Assembly: GCA_024305405.1 (NCBI GenBank)
Contig: JAKNDB010000068.1
Span: forward strand, 11,393,501 to 11,457,500
Length of the DNA: 64,000 nucleotides
Direction of reading: 5' to 3'
Source: Dirofilaria immitis
Taxonomy: Eukaryota; Nematoda; Chromadorea; Rhabditida; Onchocercidae
Shown: one piece after another, positions 1 through 12,714 of the stretch
How the letters are laid out: every line of letters starts with the position of its first letter
Numbering within the stretch: the first letter of the stretch is position 1
Notes under the pieces: model-generated
The model's database searches: none
Told to the model about the DNA's origin: nothing
What the model saw: only the letters and a program-made list of their open reading frames with translations
Program-made: the position numbers and the translations under genes

Positions 1-15
1 CTCCTCCTCCTCCTC
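1..15. repeat. (CTC)n microsatellite at window edge
   Basis: Five CTC units are visible at the left edge; the array may continue outside the window. The rest up to 232 shows only non-coding AT-rich DNA before the first exon of the POU gene. Confidence 0.8.
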
Positions 16-232
16 ACCGTTAAAACTGCTAAATAACCGATCGACTACTCCGGTTGCCGGAATTGTTTTATTCCTGAAAAATTCATTGCTATCATTTGAA
101 AATCAATCGGTTAAATAGTCGGTTTATACTTGTTTCTGGCTCCATTTAAAATTTTTATTGGCCGACGGTAAAGTGTATATAATTAATTATATACAATATT
201 ACGTAAGTAAAAAAGAAAAAGTGAAAAAAGAA

Positions 233-3200
233 ATGCAATCATCACAACGATTATATCCTGGACTGAATACGATTACTTCTACTGCTACAATGACACGTTA
301 TTCACCTACCGGAACCGGAGCAACGACTGCAGCAGCTGCATACCGTACCCGAATGCCTAGTGTAGGTATTCATAAACTTTCATTATTCTATTATCATCCA
401 TAAAAATATCACCTTTATATCATATCTTGTTTAATCATCCTATTTATTTATTGCTTATTTATTCAAAATATATTTGTTTACTTTTGAATATATAAATTTA
501 TTTAATATAAAATTATCAAGGAATTAAATTTCTATTGAATAAAATTAGTTAATTTTTTAATACTATCAAATATGTCAATATAATTAATCATGATAATAAA
601 TGAATAATAATACTATTATTTATTAATAATAGTAATTAAATAATTGCGATAACTTCATCAAAGGATAACAAAGAAGCACAACACATAATGACAAATAGAA
701 TGAACATATTTATTCATTTCTAAATGAATTCTCTTCCCATCATCAACTTAATATTACTATCAAACAGACCAATAATATCCTGAAATGCTTGTCAAATGAT
801 AGCTATGAACTATTCATTAGTATTCATTGAAATATTCATTCATTTATTTGCTATCGGTATCTTTGCATAAATCCACATACAGGCATGTGTCTGTATGTGT
901 GCATGTATGTATTTGTTTATTTATTTATTATTTACTCATTTATTTGCTTGTCCATTTGTTTATACACAAACTTATGTATTATCCATCCTGTATGGATATG
1001 TGTGCGCTGTTGTAAAAATATTATTTATTCATTTGCTTATTTATTTATTTATATATTTACATATGCATCTGTGCATATATATAATTATAAATAAATTTAA
1101 TAATTACAAATACATTACATATATATTATATAATAATATATAATACATAGTATATATATGTATATAATTTCTATATAATTTATTTTTAGTCGCTTATTTA
1201 TTTATCATCCATTACATACTGTTCAATTCCACGAAATCAAATCATTCTTCATAAGTGAAAAAAGAAAAAATAAACAATGAAATAATAGAAAATATATAGA
1301 TGTACATAAGTAAATATAGAAATATGCATTGGCTCAAAATTTATTCAAAAATTTGATTAAACTTTAATAAATATTGTTAAATAATAATCTATAAGTTATT
1401 CATTTTCAATTTATTTATTTTAGCTGATTTTTACTCAACTTGATTTTCATATTTTCTCTTATATTTTCGAAAATTATAACCAAAATTTTTGTAATTTATA
1501 AAATTCAATTATTTTACTCAAATTTCACGCTGTCTTATCGTTGCGTATTTAAACTCTGAAATAATTTTGCGGTAACATTCGCTTATTATTATTTTTCTAA
1601 AAGATAATAAACTTTTTCTATAAAAATTCTGCTTCAAGTTATTAATGGTTGAAGAGTTATTTTTAAATTTAAACTTTTGTTTAGGAAAAAGGAAATAAAG
1701 CAATTTCTGAAATTATTTGGAAAATAATCTCTGCAGTATTTTATTTTATTTTACGTATCAATTTTTATCAGTTTATCTAGTGAGTGCATAAATATTATTT
1801 TATATGTAGATTTTCTAAAATATTCCGCTATTTATTAAATCATTTGGACATTTTCCAAATGAAAGCAAAGAACAGATTCCATGACTTTTTGATAAGAATA
1901 ATGTAAGTTCGCCAAGAATATGTTGAATTACAGCAAGTTTAAACATACAATCAATATAGTCAAAATTATTTTTGAATAAACTTCTTTGTTTCTTCGCCAT
2001 TTGAATCAAATTTTAATTTTAACCACTTAATTTCCGAAAATTTCTTACGTAAAATGAAGTAATAATGTTTAGTTTATAATTAGTCTTTGTCAAAATTTAA
2101 TCTTTAATTTCAACATATATTTCTTTTTATATTTACATCAATACTTAATGTTTTATGAGAAACTTATCGAAATTAATGGTTTTGAAAACTTTCATATTTA
2201 CAGTGTTCAATCAACATAACGTATAATGCTTATTTTGCGTTTATTACGTTTCATACACTAATTTAAGTAATTAAATTTTATTTTTATATCACATACAAAA
2301 ACTTTTCTGATTTTCTTCTTACGAAATTTTCAGAATTTTCAAGCAAATTCAATTTTGGAACATTCGACGATACGTTATTTCAAGCAAGAGCAGCACAAGC
2401 TGCTCTTGCTGAAATTGACGTTAAAAATGTGAATATGGCTGCCAGTGGGATGCTTCGACCATCTGATATGTTTACGTACGTGATAGCATTTTTTCTTCCT
2501 TTTAAATTCTTTGCTTCGAAAAATCCTCAAAATAATCTCGTTCATTAAATTTCCAGCAATTCTCTTAATTTCAAGAATTTATTCATCATAATAAACAAAT
2601 ACAATTGACCATCATTTATTAGCTCTGAAATTTTAACCATTGTTCTAGTTATCATCCCACCGCAGCATCACATTTGCCATCATCTGGTGAATTCGATTCA
2701 TCCACAATTTCACAAAGTTCAATTATTGACACATCCATGAATCATGCAGCTGATTCAATGGCTTCCTTGCAGGCAAACTATTTCTGAATCAGTGATTCAT
2801 TTCTTTTTCCATTTACCTATCACTTACAGTATTATTTAAATTAATCAGTTATTTTTCCAAAATTTCCAATTCTTATCATATTTGGTATTTTGTATATGCT
2901 TTTAGCATGTAATGGCAATGCAGCATTATCCAACAGCACAATTTTCTCAATATCCGATACCGTCACCGTTTGCAACTGCTACTGCAGTTGTCGCATCACA
3001 AAGTGCTGCTGCTGCTGCTGCAATGCCAATATATCCGTTATCAGCTCAAACTACAGGTAGTAATTTCAAAAATAATATTTCTAATTAAAACAAATTATAA
3101 TTTTTCTTTTCAATTAAAAACATTTATATTTCAATGAAATTTTCTTAAAATTAACAAATTTCTTATAAATATTTTGAAACTTTTTTATTAAATTATATTC

Positions 3201-5077
3201 TTAATTTCACATATATAAACATACATATATAGCCATTAATTAAAAATAATAATAGAATAAATATAGATATAAAATATGGAATAAATAATAATAAAGTAAA
3301 AAGAAAAAGAAATAAATTTTCATATTACAGAATTAGATACAGATCCCCGTGAACTGGAACGTTTTGCGGAACATTTTAAGCAGAGACGTATTAAATTAGG
3401 CGTAACTCAAGCGGATGTTGGAAAAGCTCTCGCACATTTGAAAATGCCGGGTGTTGGTTCATTAAGTCAATCAACGATATGCCGATTTGAAAGTCTCACA
3501 TTATCGCATAACAATATGGTAGCTCTGAAACCTATTTTACATTCATGGCTTGAAAAGGTTCTGTTAAAATTGATTTTTTTCCCCACATGAAATTTAATTC
3601 TTCGATTATTTTATTTTTTGAGTAATGATTGTTTCAATATTTAAATGTTTAAATGAAATATTTCATAGTAAATAATCAATAATAAATTGATTAAACGTTT
3701 ATTCATTTTAAATATCTGATAACAAAATTGCAATAAATACTTTTAATCTTATTTGCATTTTAAAATTTTGAAACAAAAGAAAGAGAAAGGAAATAGTAAA
3801 TTGTAGTTTTCCTATACATATTTTACATCGCGAATAATTTGCATATTTCTATTAGGCCGAGGAAGTAACAAAAACGAAAGATGTAGCAGGTGATGCACAA
3901 GGTATTCTACCAAATATGGATAAAAAAGGAAGCGAACATCTATTGCTGCACCTGAGAAACGCTTGCTAGAAGACTATTTTAGGTAGCAAAATTTCTTTCT
4001 CTTTTTAAATTTAACATTTATACTAAATTTATAGCTTTCCATCTTTTACTCCTTTTCTTTCTTTTATCTCACTTTTATCAATAGTTAGCGTTATCATTTT
4101 TTATTGTATATTTCCATCGCTAATTCAACAAATAAGTTAATTGATTGATATAAATAACACTTAGATAGGCTAATATCCTCAATTAGCTCTTTATCTGTTG
4201 GCTATATTTTGTTATTCTCGAAAAAATCCCTAAATATTGCATACAATATGCTGCATATAAAAATAATATTGTTAGCTTTTTTTGAAATGTTTTTTCTTTC
4301 AATATTTGTTTACACTCTAATTTAAAAATAATCGCATAGATTAAAATTCGAAAGATCATTCAATATTATTTTGTTATCGCCGCTATTAGTATTAATATTT
4401 TATCACTATTGTATAATCATTGTTATTAATATTATCAGTCAGTATCATTATGTAGTCCTTATTATCATTATTATTCATTATTATTGTTATTACAAATAAC
4501 CCAGAAAGCAATATATTTTACAGACAGCAGCCGCGACCAAGCGGTGAACGAATTTCAGCAATAGCGAATAAACTTGATTTAAAGAAAAATGTTGTCAGAG
4601 TATGGTTTTGTAATCAACGGCAAAAACAAAAAGGTCAGTTATTGGTTATAAGTTTTGAAAATAAGCATCTGCAAATAATTTGACCTGATAAAATTTAACC
4701 ATATAGTGAATTTATAAAAATTCAGAATCAAACTAAAATCTGCAAGAAAACAATCGCATTTTCAACTGGATGCGTGTTAAGAAAGATTAAAATAATTCAT
4801 TAAATTATCAAAATTTTGCAAAATATAAATATAATCTGCAAATTTCTGTTTTTGAAAAAAATAGTTCAAAGGTCAAAATAGCAAATATTCAGATCTATAC
4901 AGGAATGAAAGTAAAGGAAAAAATATGATTTGGATCGCAATGAAAAGGAGGTGATTTAGGTAAATTCCCAAAAAGGTACCATAAAATAATAGATGAATAC
5001 GTACAAATTGCAGTACCATACATTATCGTAATCGTGCAGCTGCCGTACCGTACACCAATCCATCATCAATTTTGTAG
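233..5077 (+). CDS. unc-86: UNC-86/BRN3-type POU-IV homeobox transcription factor
   Basis: Nuclear DNA-binding factor of POU class IV, the family that specifies sensory and other neurons in animals. Supported exons: 233-365, 2334-2475, 2649-2772, 2906-3056, 3331-3557, 3856-3982, 4524-4633, and a tentative last exon 5014-5077. The POU-IV box region ends MLRPSDMF (exon 2). Exon 5 carries the whole POU-specific domain ([20 protein letters not shown] onward, with [20 protein letters not shown]). Exons 6-7 carry the homeodomain, [17 protein letters not shown] then [15 protein letters not shown]. Linker exon 4 has a six-alanine run. Splice phases of exons 1-5 agree. The intron after 2772 begins GC, not GT. 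At 3922-3927 (A6) one base is missing relative to the homeodomain frame, and a second may be missing at 4627-4631, since the family has QKQKR. The start ATG follows no strong trans-splice site. Identity is very secure; the C-terminal end is not. Confidence 0.93.
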
Positions 5078-6295
5078 ATGTCGAAATCAAAATGTGGGAA
5101 CGGCACGGACGGTAGGGGCCAGTATCAAATGTTCACCATTTTCAAGCGGTTATTTTGATTGAGAGAAAAAAAGTTCATTTCTTTTCATGCCTGTATTATT
5201 TTTCATTTTGATTAGTTGTTATTTGTGTAGTTGTAGCATAGTATGTGAATCAATGGTTTGATTTCATTTGAATTGATGAAAATTATTGCATTTTGTGAAC
5301 TTTGACCTTAATCTTGTTCTTAATTTGTAAGTTATTCATCTTTGTGATTTTTAGCAAATTTTTAGGGATAATTTTGGATTTCCTTAAATTTACACAAACC
5401 TAATTCAGTTTTCTCGAAATTAGCAGAAAAATAAATACTTCCGCTCATAATCAAATAATCCGTCCTTTTGTCTTTCATACTTTCATAAACCACTAAAAAA
5501 GAAACCATGAAAGGCGCAAACTTTTAGATAAGACTTATGTCGTTATTTTGTATCGATGCTTTTATTTAGAATTATGATAAACGATTTTAATAGGGCCCCA
5601 TTTTCAGAGTAACTTCCATCAGTTTCAAGAAGCATTAGCTGTGCTTCTTGAAAATAAAGCTGAAAACTTTCAATAATTTCCTCGCTACTATTTCTCACTT
5701 ATTTATTTCTTATTGGTACACTAACATATTTGTGTATTTGGCAAAACCGATTACACATTTTTGCATTTTGCTTCATCATACAATATTATTCATTAGAATG
5801 GTAATATTTAGCACGATCTGAGTAATTTAAAATTTCTGAATTTGAATTTTTCGTTAAATTTCCAGTTGTTTTAAGAATTGTATCTCCATATTCTGTTCAT
5901 GTTAATTTATTAGTTTCAAATCATTTTATATGGAGAAAACAGAACTGATATAGAAATTTCCATTTTGTTTTCATTTTTAAGATATTAAAAAAAGAAAATC
6001 ACAATATCTGAAATTAGACAAACAAACAAATAATTTTACAAATCAACAAGAAATTTGAATTTTTCAAGCGAAAACATATTTTGATAAATTTTAACAATTT
6101 TTAAGTACTTCAAGGAAAAGATTGTTTCCAAACATCTCAGCTATATTTCGCACTACAAGAGTTCAAAGCGTATAAATATAGAAGGCTAAAGCTAATCGAT
6201 CATAAAAATATTCAATAACATTTAGAATGGTTTAAAGAAATCAATATGGATGAAAGACAACTATTATCTTGTGAAGGATAATAATTTTCAGACAA
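5078..6295. other. Intergenic, unc-86 3' / ASCC2 3'
   Basis: Convergent intergenic space between unc-86 (+) and ASCC2 (-). No coding exon is visible. It holds one perfect 12-bp hairpin (5623-5653), listed separately. Confidence 0.6.
5623..5653. repeat. Perfect 12-bp inverted repeat, 7-nt loop
   Basis: TTTCAAGAAGCA and its exact reverse complement TGCTTCTTGAAA flank a 7-nt loop in otherwise featureless intergenic DNA between two convergent genes. It could be a small structured RNA or chance; nothing else supports a function. Confidence 0.6.
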
Positions 6296-9200
6296 TCAAA
6301 ACATTCCACTATTCATTTTCTTATCGGCTTGTCGTCGTCTGAATTCACCTTTATGGCGTTCTTTTAACTGTCGATCCCGACCACCGGTATATCCTGGTTT
6401 ATGCTTTTCATTAAAATCATTTCCTGATGAGGAACCCATCTTTTCTGCCCTCTTACCCAATTGCGTTGGACACGCATTATTTCGATTTCTTTCATCTGGT
6501 ACGACATTCATCGTTTTCCGATCATTCTTTAAATATTTTTTCTTCTCGCACTAACTCCTCGAATTTCTTTTCCCTTTTCATTCTCTACATTGTTATTCAC
6601 TTCATCGTTCATTGGTATACGATTCGTATTTGGTTCAATTCCAACTTTACCAAATATAATATCACCATCCCTGAAATGACAATAATTAAACTATCGAAAT
6701 TTATTTCATGAATTTTTCAAATGGACTTTGCGAAACCTTCAATTTTTGGAACTCTTAATTCCTATAAACTTCGAAATTAAACACAACAAATGACTAACAA
6801 AAATAGACAACCTGAAATCCAAATCATAGTTTTGGCATTGATCATCATATGTATCGTCATATTCATCATCATATAGATTGTATTCCGCAGACGTTGTCTC
6901 TAAATAACGATATCGTTCGTAAGTTGGCCTCAACGCAACCTTTTCAGAATCTGGCACATCAAATGTTTCCGTCAAAAATGGCTTACTGCAAAAATTATAA
7001 GTGTTGATTAAAATAAGGTAGAATAATTCAATTTCATTAACATTTGCAAAAATTTATTGAAAATAAAAAGTAAATCCTTTTCAAACAGTTATAGAGAAAA
7101 TTAAATCTGATTCAAAATTTAATGGATGACATAAAATTAAAAAATAAAAACTTTGGCATAAAACTGAAAAAACAGAGTTCGAAATAAAGATTTCACTTTT
7201 TGATTTGTGTGTCCATTTTTCTTCCTTTTAAAAATGTTTCGACACTAAATTCAGCTTTCAAATCTTCCCGGACATTACTAACTGTTTTCGATCCGGAAAC
7301 ATTTTCAGCAGTATAAACAGATTCCATTTCTTGCTTATCATACAGTTGAAGTGGTTTCATGCAAACCAATGGAACTGATGATTTCGTCGCATTTGTTTTC
7401 GCTTTCTCATTAGAGATTTCATCGTCTAAAACAAAGTTAACTTAGAATGGCGATTTAAATAAACGGATTTAGGAATCATTTTTCAAAAATTTTTTAGACT
7501 GAAAATATAAATGGATTACCACAAAATTTTCAAAAAAATTTTTAAATGAAAACTTTTTCTAAAAAAATTAAAAATTGTCAATTATTTTCTTTTGATTGTA
7601 AATTTCTTCAATTGTTATATAAAATTTTATTAACAGCGATGCTTTTAAAAGAGAAAACGCTAAAGACTATAGGTCAGGGAAGAAAAGGACAGAAAGAGAG
7701 AGAAAATGGAGAAATGAAGGAAGAAAAAAATGCGAAAAACGCAAGAAAAAATTGCTTAATCATTAAAAATTCATTGGAATTCTCAAATGGATAGATAGTC
7801 GATCATTGCAAACAATGAAGCATTTAGTGATCTGCAAAATTTGTACATTTTTTCTGCCTTTTCTTTCTTCTTTTTCCTACTGTCATTTATTTTTCTTTTT
7901 ATTCATCACCTCTCATTTAACTAAAATTAAATAACTGATGAAGGAGATGGGGGTACAAGAGAGGACGGAAGGTGAGGAAAATATAAAGAAGAGAAGTAGA
8001 AAATTATGCATGTGACAAGTTAATAGTTGTCACCTGCAACTAATCAACTACAATTTGTGAAAATTTATTAATTTGCTTGAAATATTTCCAGACGATAAGT
8101 CTAAAAATGTTTGAATAACAGAAATACAATTATAATCATACGGTTCAATTTCGGAGCAGAAAATTATTAAATTTATAATTTTGAAGTTTTTGGAATATTG
8201 ATTTTTAGAAAGAAGAAAAGAATTGAACCAATCGTTTTTTTATAACTAAAGTAAAAAATATTCTCTCTCACATAACTAAACGTTGCGAATGAAAAACATG
8301 AGATTCCTCCTCACTGGGATAATATATAAGAAATGAATATTTGGATAAAAGAAATTTTATCGGAATTTTCAACATGTTAGCTAATTTAACGATGAAATCA
8401 ATTAAAATAAACTTTTTAATGATCGATTAGTAATAATTTTTCCATCAGAATCGTATGTAGTTTCTACTATTAGGGACTTGTCATAAAAATGAAAGAATGA
8501 TTTTCGATACAAATACGTAACAAAAATATACCAGTAAAATCATAAAAGGGTAAAGACGCAGCAACAACCATTGGCACATTTTCCTCTTTTAATTCCACTG
8601 ACATCAAAGCTCGCAGATCTAACGGTAATTCATTGGTATTCAGCAATGCATTAGCTGTTTGTTCAGTTTGATAACCGAAATGTCGTAAGCACAACTAAAA
8701 TTAAATAACTCGAACTTTAAAATCATAAAATTTCAGAAAAAGACAAATTTAACTGACTAATTTATTCAAACAATTGAAATAATCTTTAATGTCATGTTTA
8801 ATTATGAATGATCGAATCACACTTACACAGCAAAAATATCCAAGACTTTTTGTTCAAATTTCGGTTAACTATCTGCGCCGTAAAAAACAAAAGAACTATT
8901 TTTGTACTATAAATTTCAAACGTAAATTTTGTATAAATTCCAATCTAAAAATCTCAACAGCTTACTGAAATTTAAACTGCCCTGTCTAACCATGTTTGAA
9001 ATCATTTTTAATAAAAATATCTTCTCCAATAAAAATTTCATAATAAAATTTAAACTAACATGAATAAATTGGGGCGAAAAATGAGGCAAAAGTTCGACCA
9101 GATAATTTATTTCTTTTGAACTTCCTGATTAACCGATAATCCAAGGTTCTACAAACCACAGTAATTTTCTAGAATTCATTAAATAACTCGAACTTCAAAG

Positions 9201-12004
9201 TTCCTAAAACTTGGAAAAAGTGATAAGTCGTCTCAGTATCAATTCTCCCTATTTTATAAGGAAAACAACACTCATAAAACTAATGAATTGAATTTATGCA
9301 TTAATTCTAAAGAATTCTAAAGAAAAATATCTACACATTTTGACTTCTTCCGTCTGTAGATTAGAATTAATACAAAACAATACATGGGAACAATATATTC
9401 AGAAAAGCTAAACAATCCAGTAATTCGTAAATAAGAACTAACAACTTACAACAAGCAAACCACGCTTTTTCAACTGCTCTAAAATATGCGCGGTACAGTT
9501 CCACCTGATATGTTCAAGAGTATCATTTATGTATATTTTCTGCTTTTCATCGTATCGATTAAGAATTTCTTCAATTGGGTAAACAATACTGTAGTAAAAA
9601 ATAAACCTGAAACGACGGTTACAAAATAAACAGTTCAGAAAATAATGAATCTTCGAAAAGCACAAAAGTAAAATTTATTGGAAGGCGCAAACTATGAATC
9701 ATTTATAAAGATCAATTATGTACAAGAGATTACCACTAAATTGTTTTGGAACTTGTATGGTCCATAACCAAATTTAGTGATTATTTATAAAACTCCATAA
9801 AATACTTCGAAAGAATGTTTTAATTATGATAGAGACGATTTCGAATAAAATATTGATGAAAGAGAAAAAACACTCCCATTGCTTAAACTTACATACTACA
9901 GTAAAACAAAGATGAAACGAATAAGTAAAATAGAATGGACCAAATAAAAAGAATCACAGATTTGCTTTATTTCAAGGAAGTACTGATAAAGCGAATAATA
10001 AGTAAAAAGTAGCAATTAGTTTAATGAATTTGAATACTATTTAAAATTTCAAGTAAAAACTTTAAACCTTTCGTATTGCAAGCAGTTGACAATAACATTG
10101 TATGCTTCATCCATTGAAATGAGAGAGCCAATTGCAGTGTGAAAAAAGCATATGCCGAAGCTAACACGTTATCCACCAATGTCAACAATATTCTGAAATT
10201 TTAAACAAAGATATATCCGAAAATGGATTTGACCGAATATCGAAAATAACATAAATATAAAGACATTTTTAGCATGACATCTTAATTATGATAACAGTAA
10301 TGGTATTTGAAACAAAAGTCTCATCAAATACAATAGACAACAAATAAATATCAAATTTGAAATTCGACCTAAATCTAAGCAGCTAATAATTATGAACTTA
10401 CCCAAATGTTCCTCGCAAATCGGTTGATATATACATTATCTGTTCTATACAATAATGTTCTTCCAAATGTTCAACGAAAAAGCTACGCTAAATTCGCATA
10501 TTTTACATTCTGTTCAATTTCATAAAAATTTTTCTGTGAAATTATTGGTTAGGATTTATGATTAATCGATGAAAACTCCCATTTTAAACTTTTGTGTGAA
10601 AAAATTGACGAAAATAGAAAATCAAAAACACTCTTGAAAATCAAAACCGCTCTTCTTTGAAATCCAAAATTTGCCGATATGGGTTTGTTTAATAATATGC
10701 AAACAAACGAATATATACAAACTTATTCAAGAATACACATAAGATCGCCTGTGATATATGATGATTAAATAATAGTGGTGCAACAGTTGTTAATCCCTCA
10801 AAACTGACCAAACATTTTTCCAAAAATGTTTCTATTTTATCAACATTGCTTTTAGAGAATGCAATATCATTGTTATGGTCAGTCAATTCCTGAAATATAA
10901 AGTACTAACTTCACTTTAACAAAAATAATTTGACTAAATTTAGCATCGATAATGCAAATAAAGATAAGATAATGATTAAAAACAGATTTTTATCCGCATC
11001 TAAAGCAAATTAATTTAACGGCTATTAAAGAAAACAGGAAAAGGATTAAAAATTTACCTGTTCCATAGTTCCGATAAATGTTTCAATATCTTTTCTGTCA
11101 ATTGCTTTGCAAGAAATACTTTTGTGATGATACTCTCTATAGCACCTCGATTTGATGTTTTAAACACTACAATTGCATGGAATAATCGATTTAAATCGAA
11201 GAGAATATTTCTTTGATAATTATGTTTGCCAACGAACTGAATATTAACAATATATAATTTTAAAAAGAATAACTATTATAATTGAATGCTAAAATTATTG
11301 CATTCTTCTTTGACGAGAATTATATAATTAGAAATTGTAAATTTCTAAATTTAAAAACTTTTCCTAAAACATTTACTCATTCTTTTAAGGAAAAATTATT
11401 CAGTTGTGTCTATTCTATTGATATACAAATCATTCATTATATTAAAATTATTCAGTATCCGAGAGAATATCAGAGAAGACAGGAAAAAGTAAGAAATTAT
11501 TTATACCACAGCAAGTTTCATGAAAAGCGTCAAAATTTTTGTGTACATTTCAACAATTATTGCACGAACTTCTTCTGCACGACTCAGTTGTAAAATTCCA
11601 TTCAGTGCCATACTTAACGTTTCATTCTTCTTCCAGTTTCTGTATTGTTGGAGTCAACAAACATAAGAATAGGAAATTTCTAAGCGATTTTAAAAATTAA
11701 CTAAATTTCGAAAAGGAAATTTTAAAATTAACATTGCTTCAAAATCCAATTTTAAATGTAACAAAATTTTGCCAAAAAAATTCTTCCAGGTAAAAAACAG
11801 AATGAAAATGAAATACTTTGAAAAAATATCAAGAAAGCTATCAATAAGCTCTAAAATTTGTCGGTCATTAGATAATCTGTTTCTTAGAGCTGATCCTGAT
11901 AAAATTAAAATATCGTTCAGTGATTCTACAGCATATCTCCAATTATTTATCCAGCTATCGATGTCTGTATCAATTTCAAGTCGTTGAAGTGATAATGTTG
12001 TCAT
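6296..12004 (-). CDS. ASCC2: ASCC2, CUE-domain subunit of the ASC-1/RQT complex
   Basis: ASCC2 binds K63/ubiquitin-marked substrates through a CUE domain and acts with ASCC3 in alkylation repair and ribosome quality control. Clear exons, 5' to 3': 11817-12004, 11510-11639, 11058-11236, about 10718-10886, about 10398-10507, about 10066-10195, 9450-9606, 8532-8694, 7197-7424, 6812-6985, 6296-6670. The N-terminal helical domain includes NILFDLNRLFHAIVVF (human NFLFDIPKILDLCVLFG). The CUE exon is 8532-8694 (FGYQTEQTANALLNTNELP). The diagnostic acidic tract is YDDEYDDTYDD (6812-6985), and the basic tail ends RRRQADKKMNSGMF like human NRRTMADRKRSKGM. The ATG lies 2 nt behind a TTTCAG acceptor. Frame breaks occur at 6536-6541 (T6) and 10142-10147 (A6); each is fixed by one extra base. 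The junction 11058/10886 is also out of phase by one. Middle exons 4-6 are approximate. Confidence 0.88.
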
Positions 12005-12714
12005 TCCTGAAATTGCAATTGAAACTTGAAATTACGGTAACAGAAACATTACAAGCATAAAAATTTTACGAGGAAATATGACACCTATTTAAACTTAATA
12101 CATTCAGAACAATACCATCGATAGCTACTGAAATCTTGTAAATTCCTGATCAAGTTGTCATTAATATTGGATTTTATCCATATAAAACTCTCTAGCACTT
12201 TTCCTAATCCCAGAAAACCAAATCAATTATCATTAATATCCCACGCGAATTAATAATGCTGATAGTAAAAAAATGAAGCATAAAATATTCAAAAAACCAA
12301 GATAATATGTTTACAATGCACAGATGATAAATAAACCGATCAATTTTTATTTTAATCATAACGAATAAAAAAATCATGTACAATGACAACAGTAATAAAT
12401 TTTCTAGCTTAATCACACGGCCACTAAACTTGAACGCTTTCGATAAGGGAAAACTTAATTGCTAATTTTACTCGTAAATAAACGACTAACAAAAAACATT
12501 CTTGAAAATGCAGAAATTTCAAAAACTTGAAGCAAAATAGTATCATTCACAAAATATTTTTAATAGAAATCTGGAGAGATATATAGGCAACAGGAAAATG
12601 TAAAAAGTATTCTTATTCTTCTAGTCTTTTTATTTGAGGAATACATAAGTAATAATTGAATTACATTCTGAAATCTTAAACAAATTGTCAGATTTTTTTG
12701 ATATTATTTAGTAA
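12005..12714. other. Intercistronic spacer DHX37-ASCC2
   Basis: 710 bp between the DHX37 stop and the ASCC2 start, same strand. No conserved exon is visible. A TTTCAG trans-splice-like acceptor sits at about 12007-12012 just upstream of the ASCC2 ATG, which suits processing of a polycistronic transcript. Confidence 0.5.

Noticed and set aside
895..1143. Cysteine/tyrosine-rich frames in unc-86 intron 1
   Set aside because: Three overlapping frames across TTTATT/TGTATG-rich simple sequence; lies in an intron and lacks codon bias.
3922..3982. Programmed -1 frameshifting at the A6 run in unc-86
   Set aside because: The same kind of one-base offset occurs at T, A and G runs in many unrelated genes here, so a shared technical cause is far more likely.
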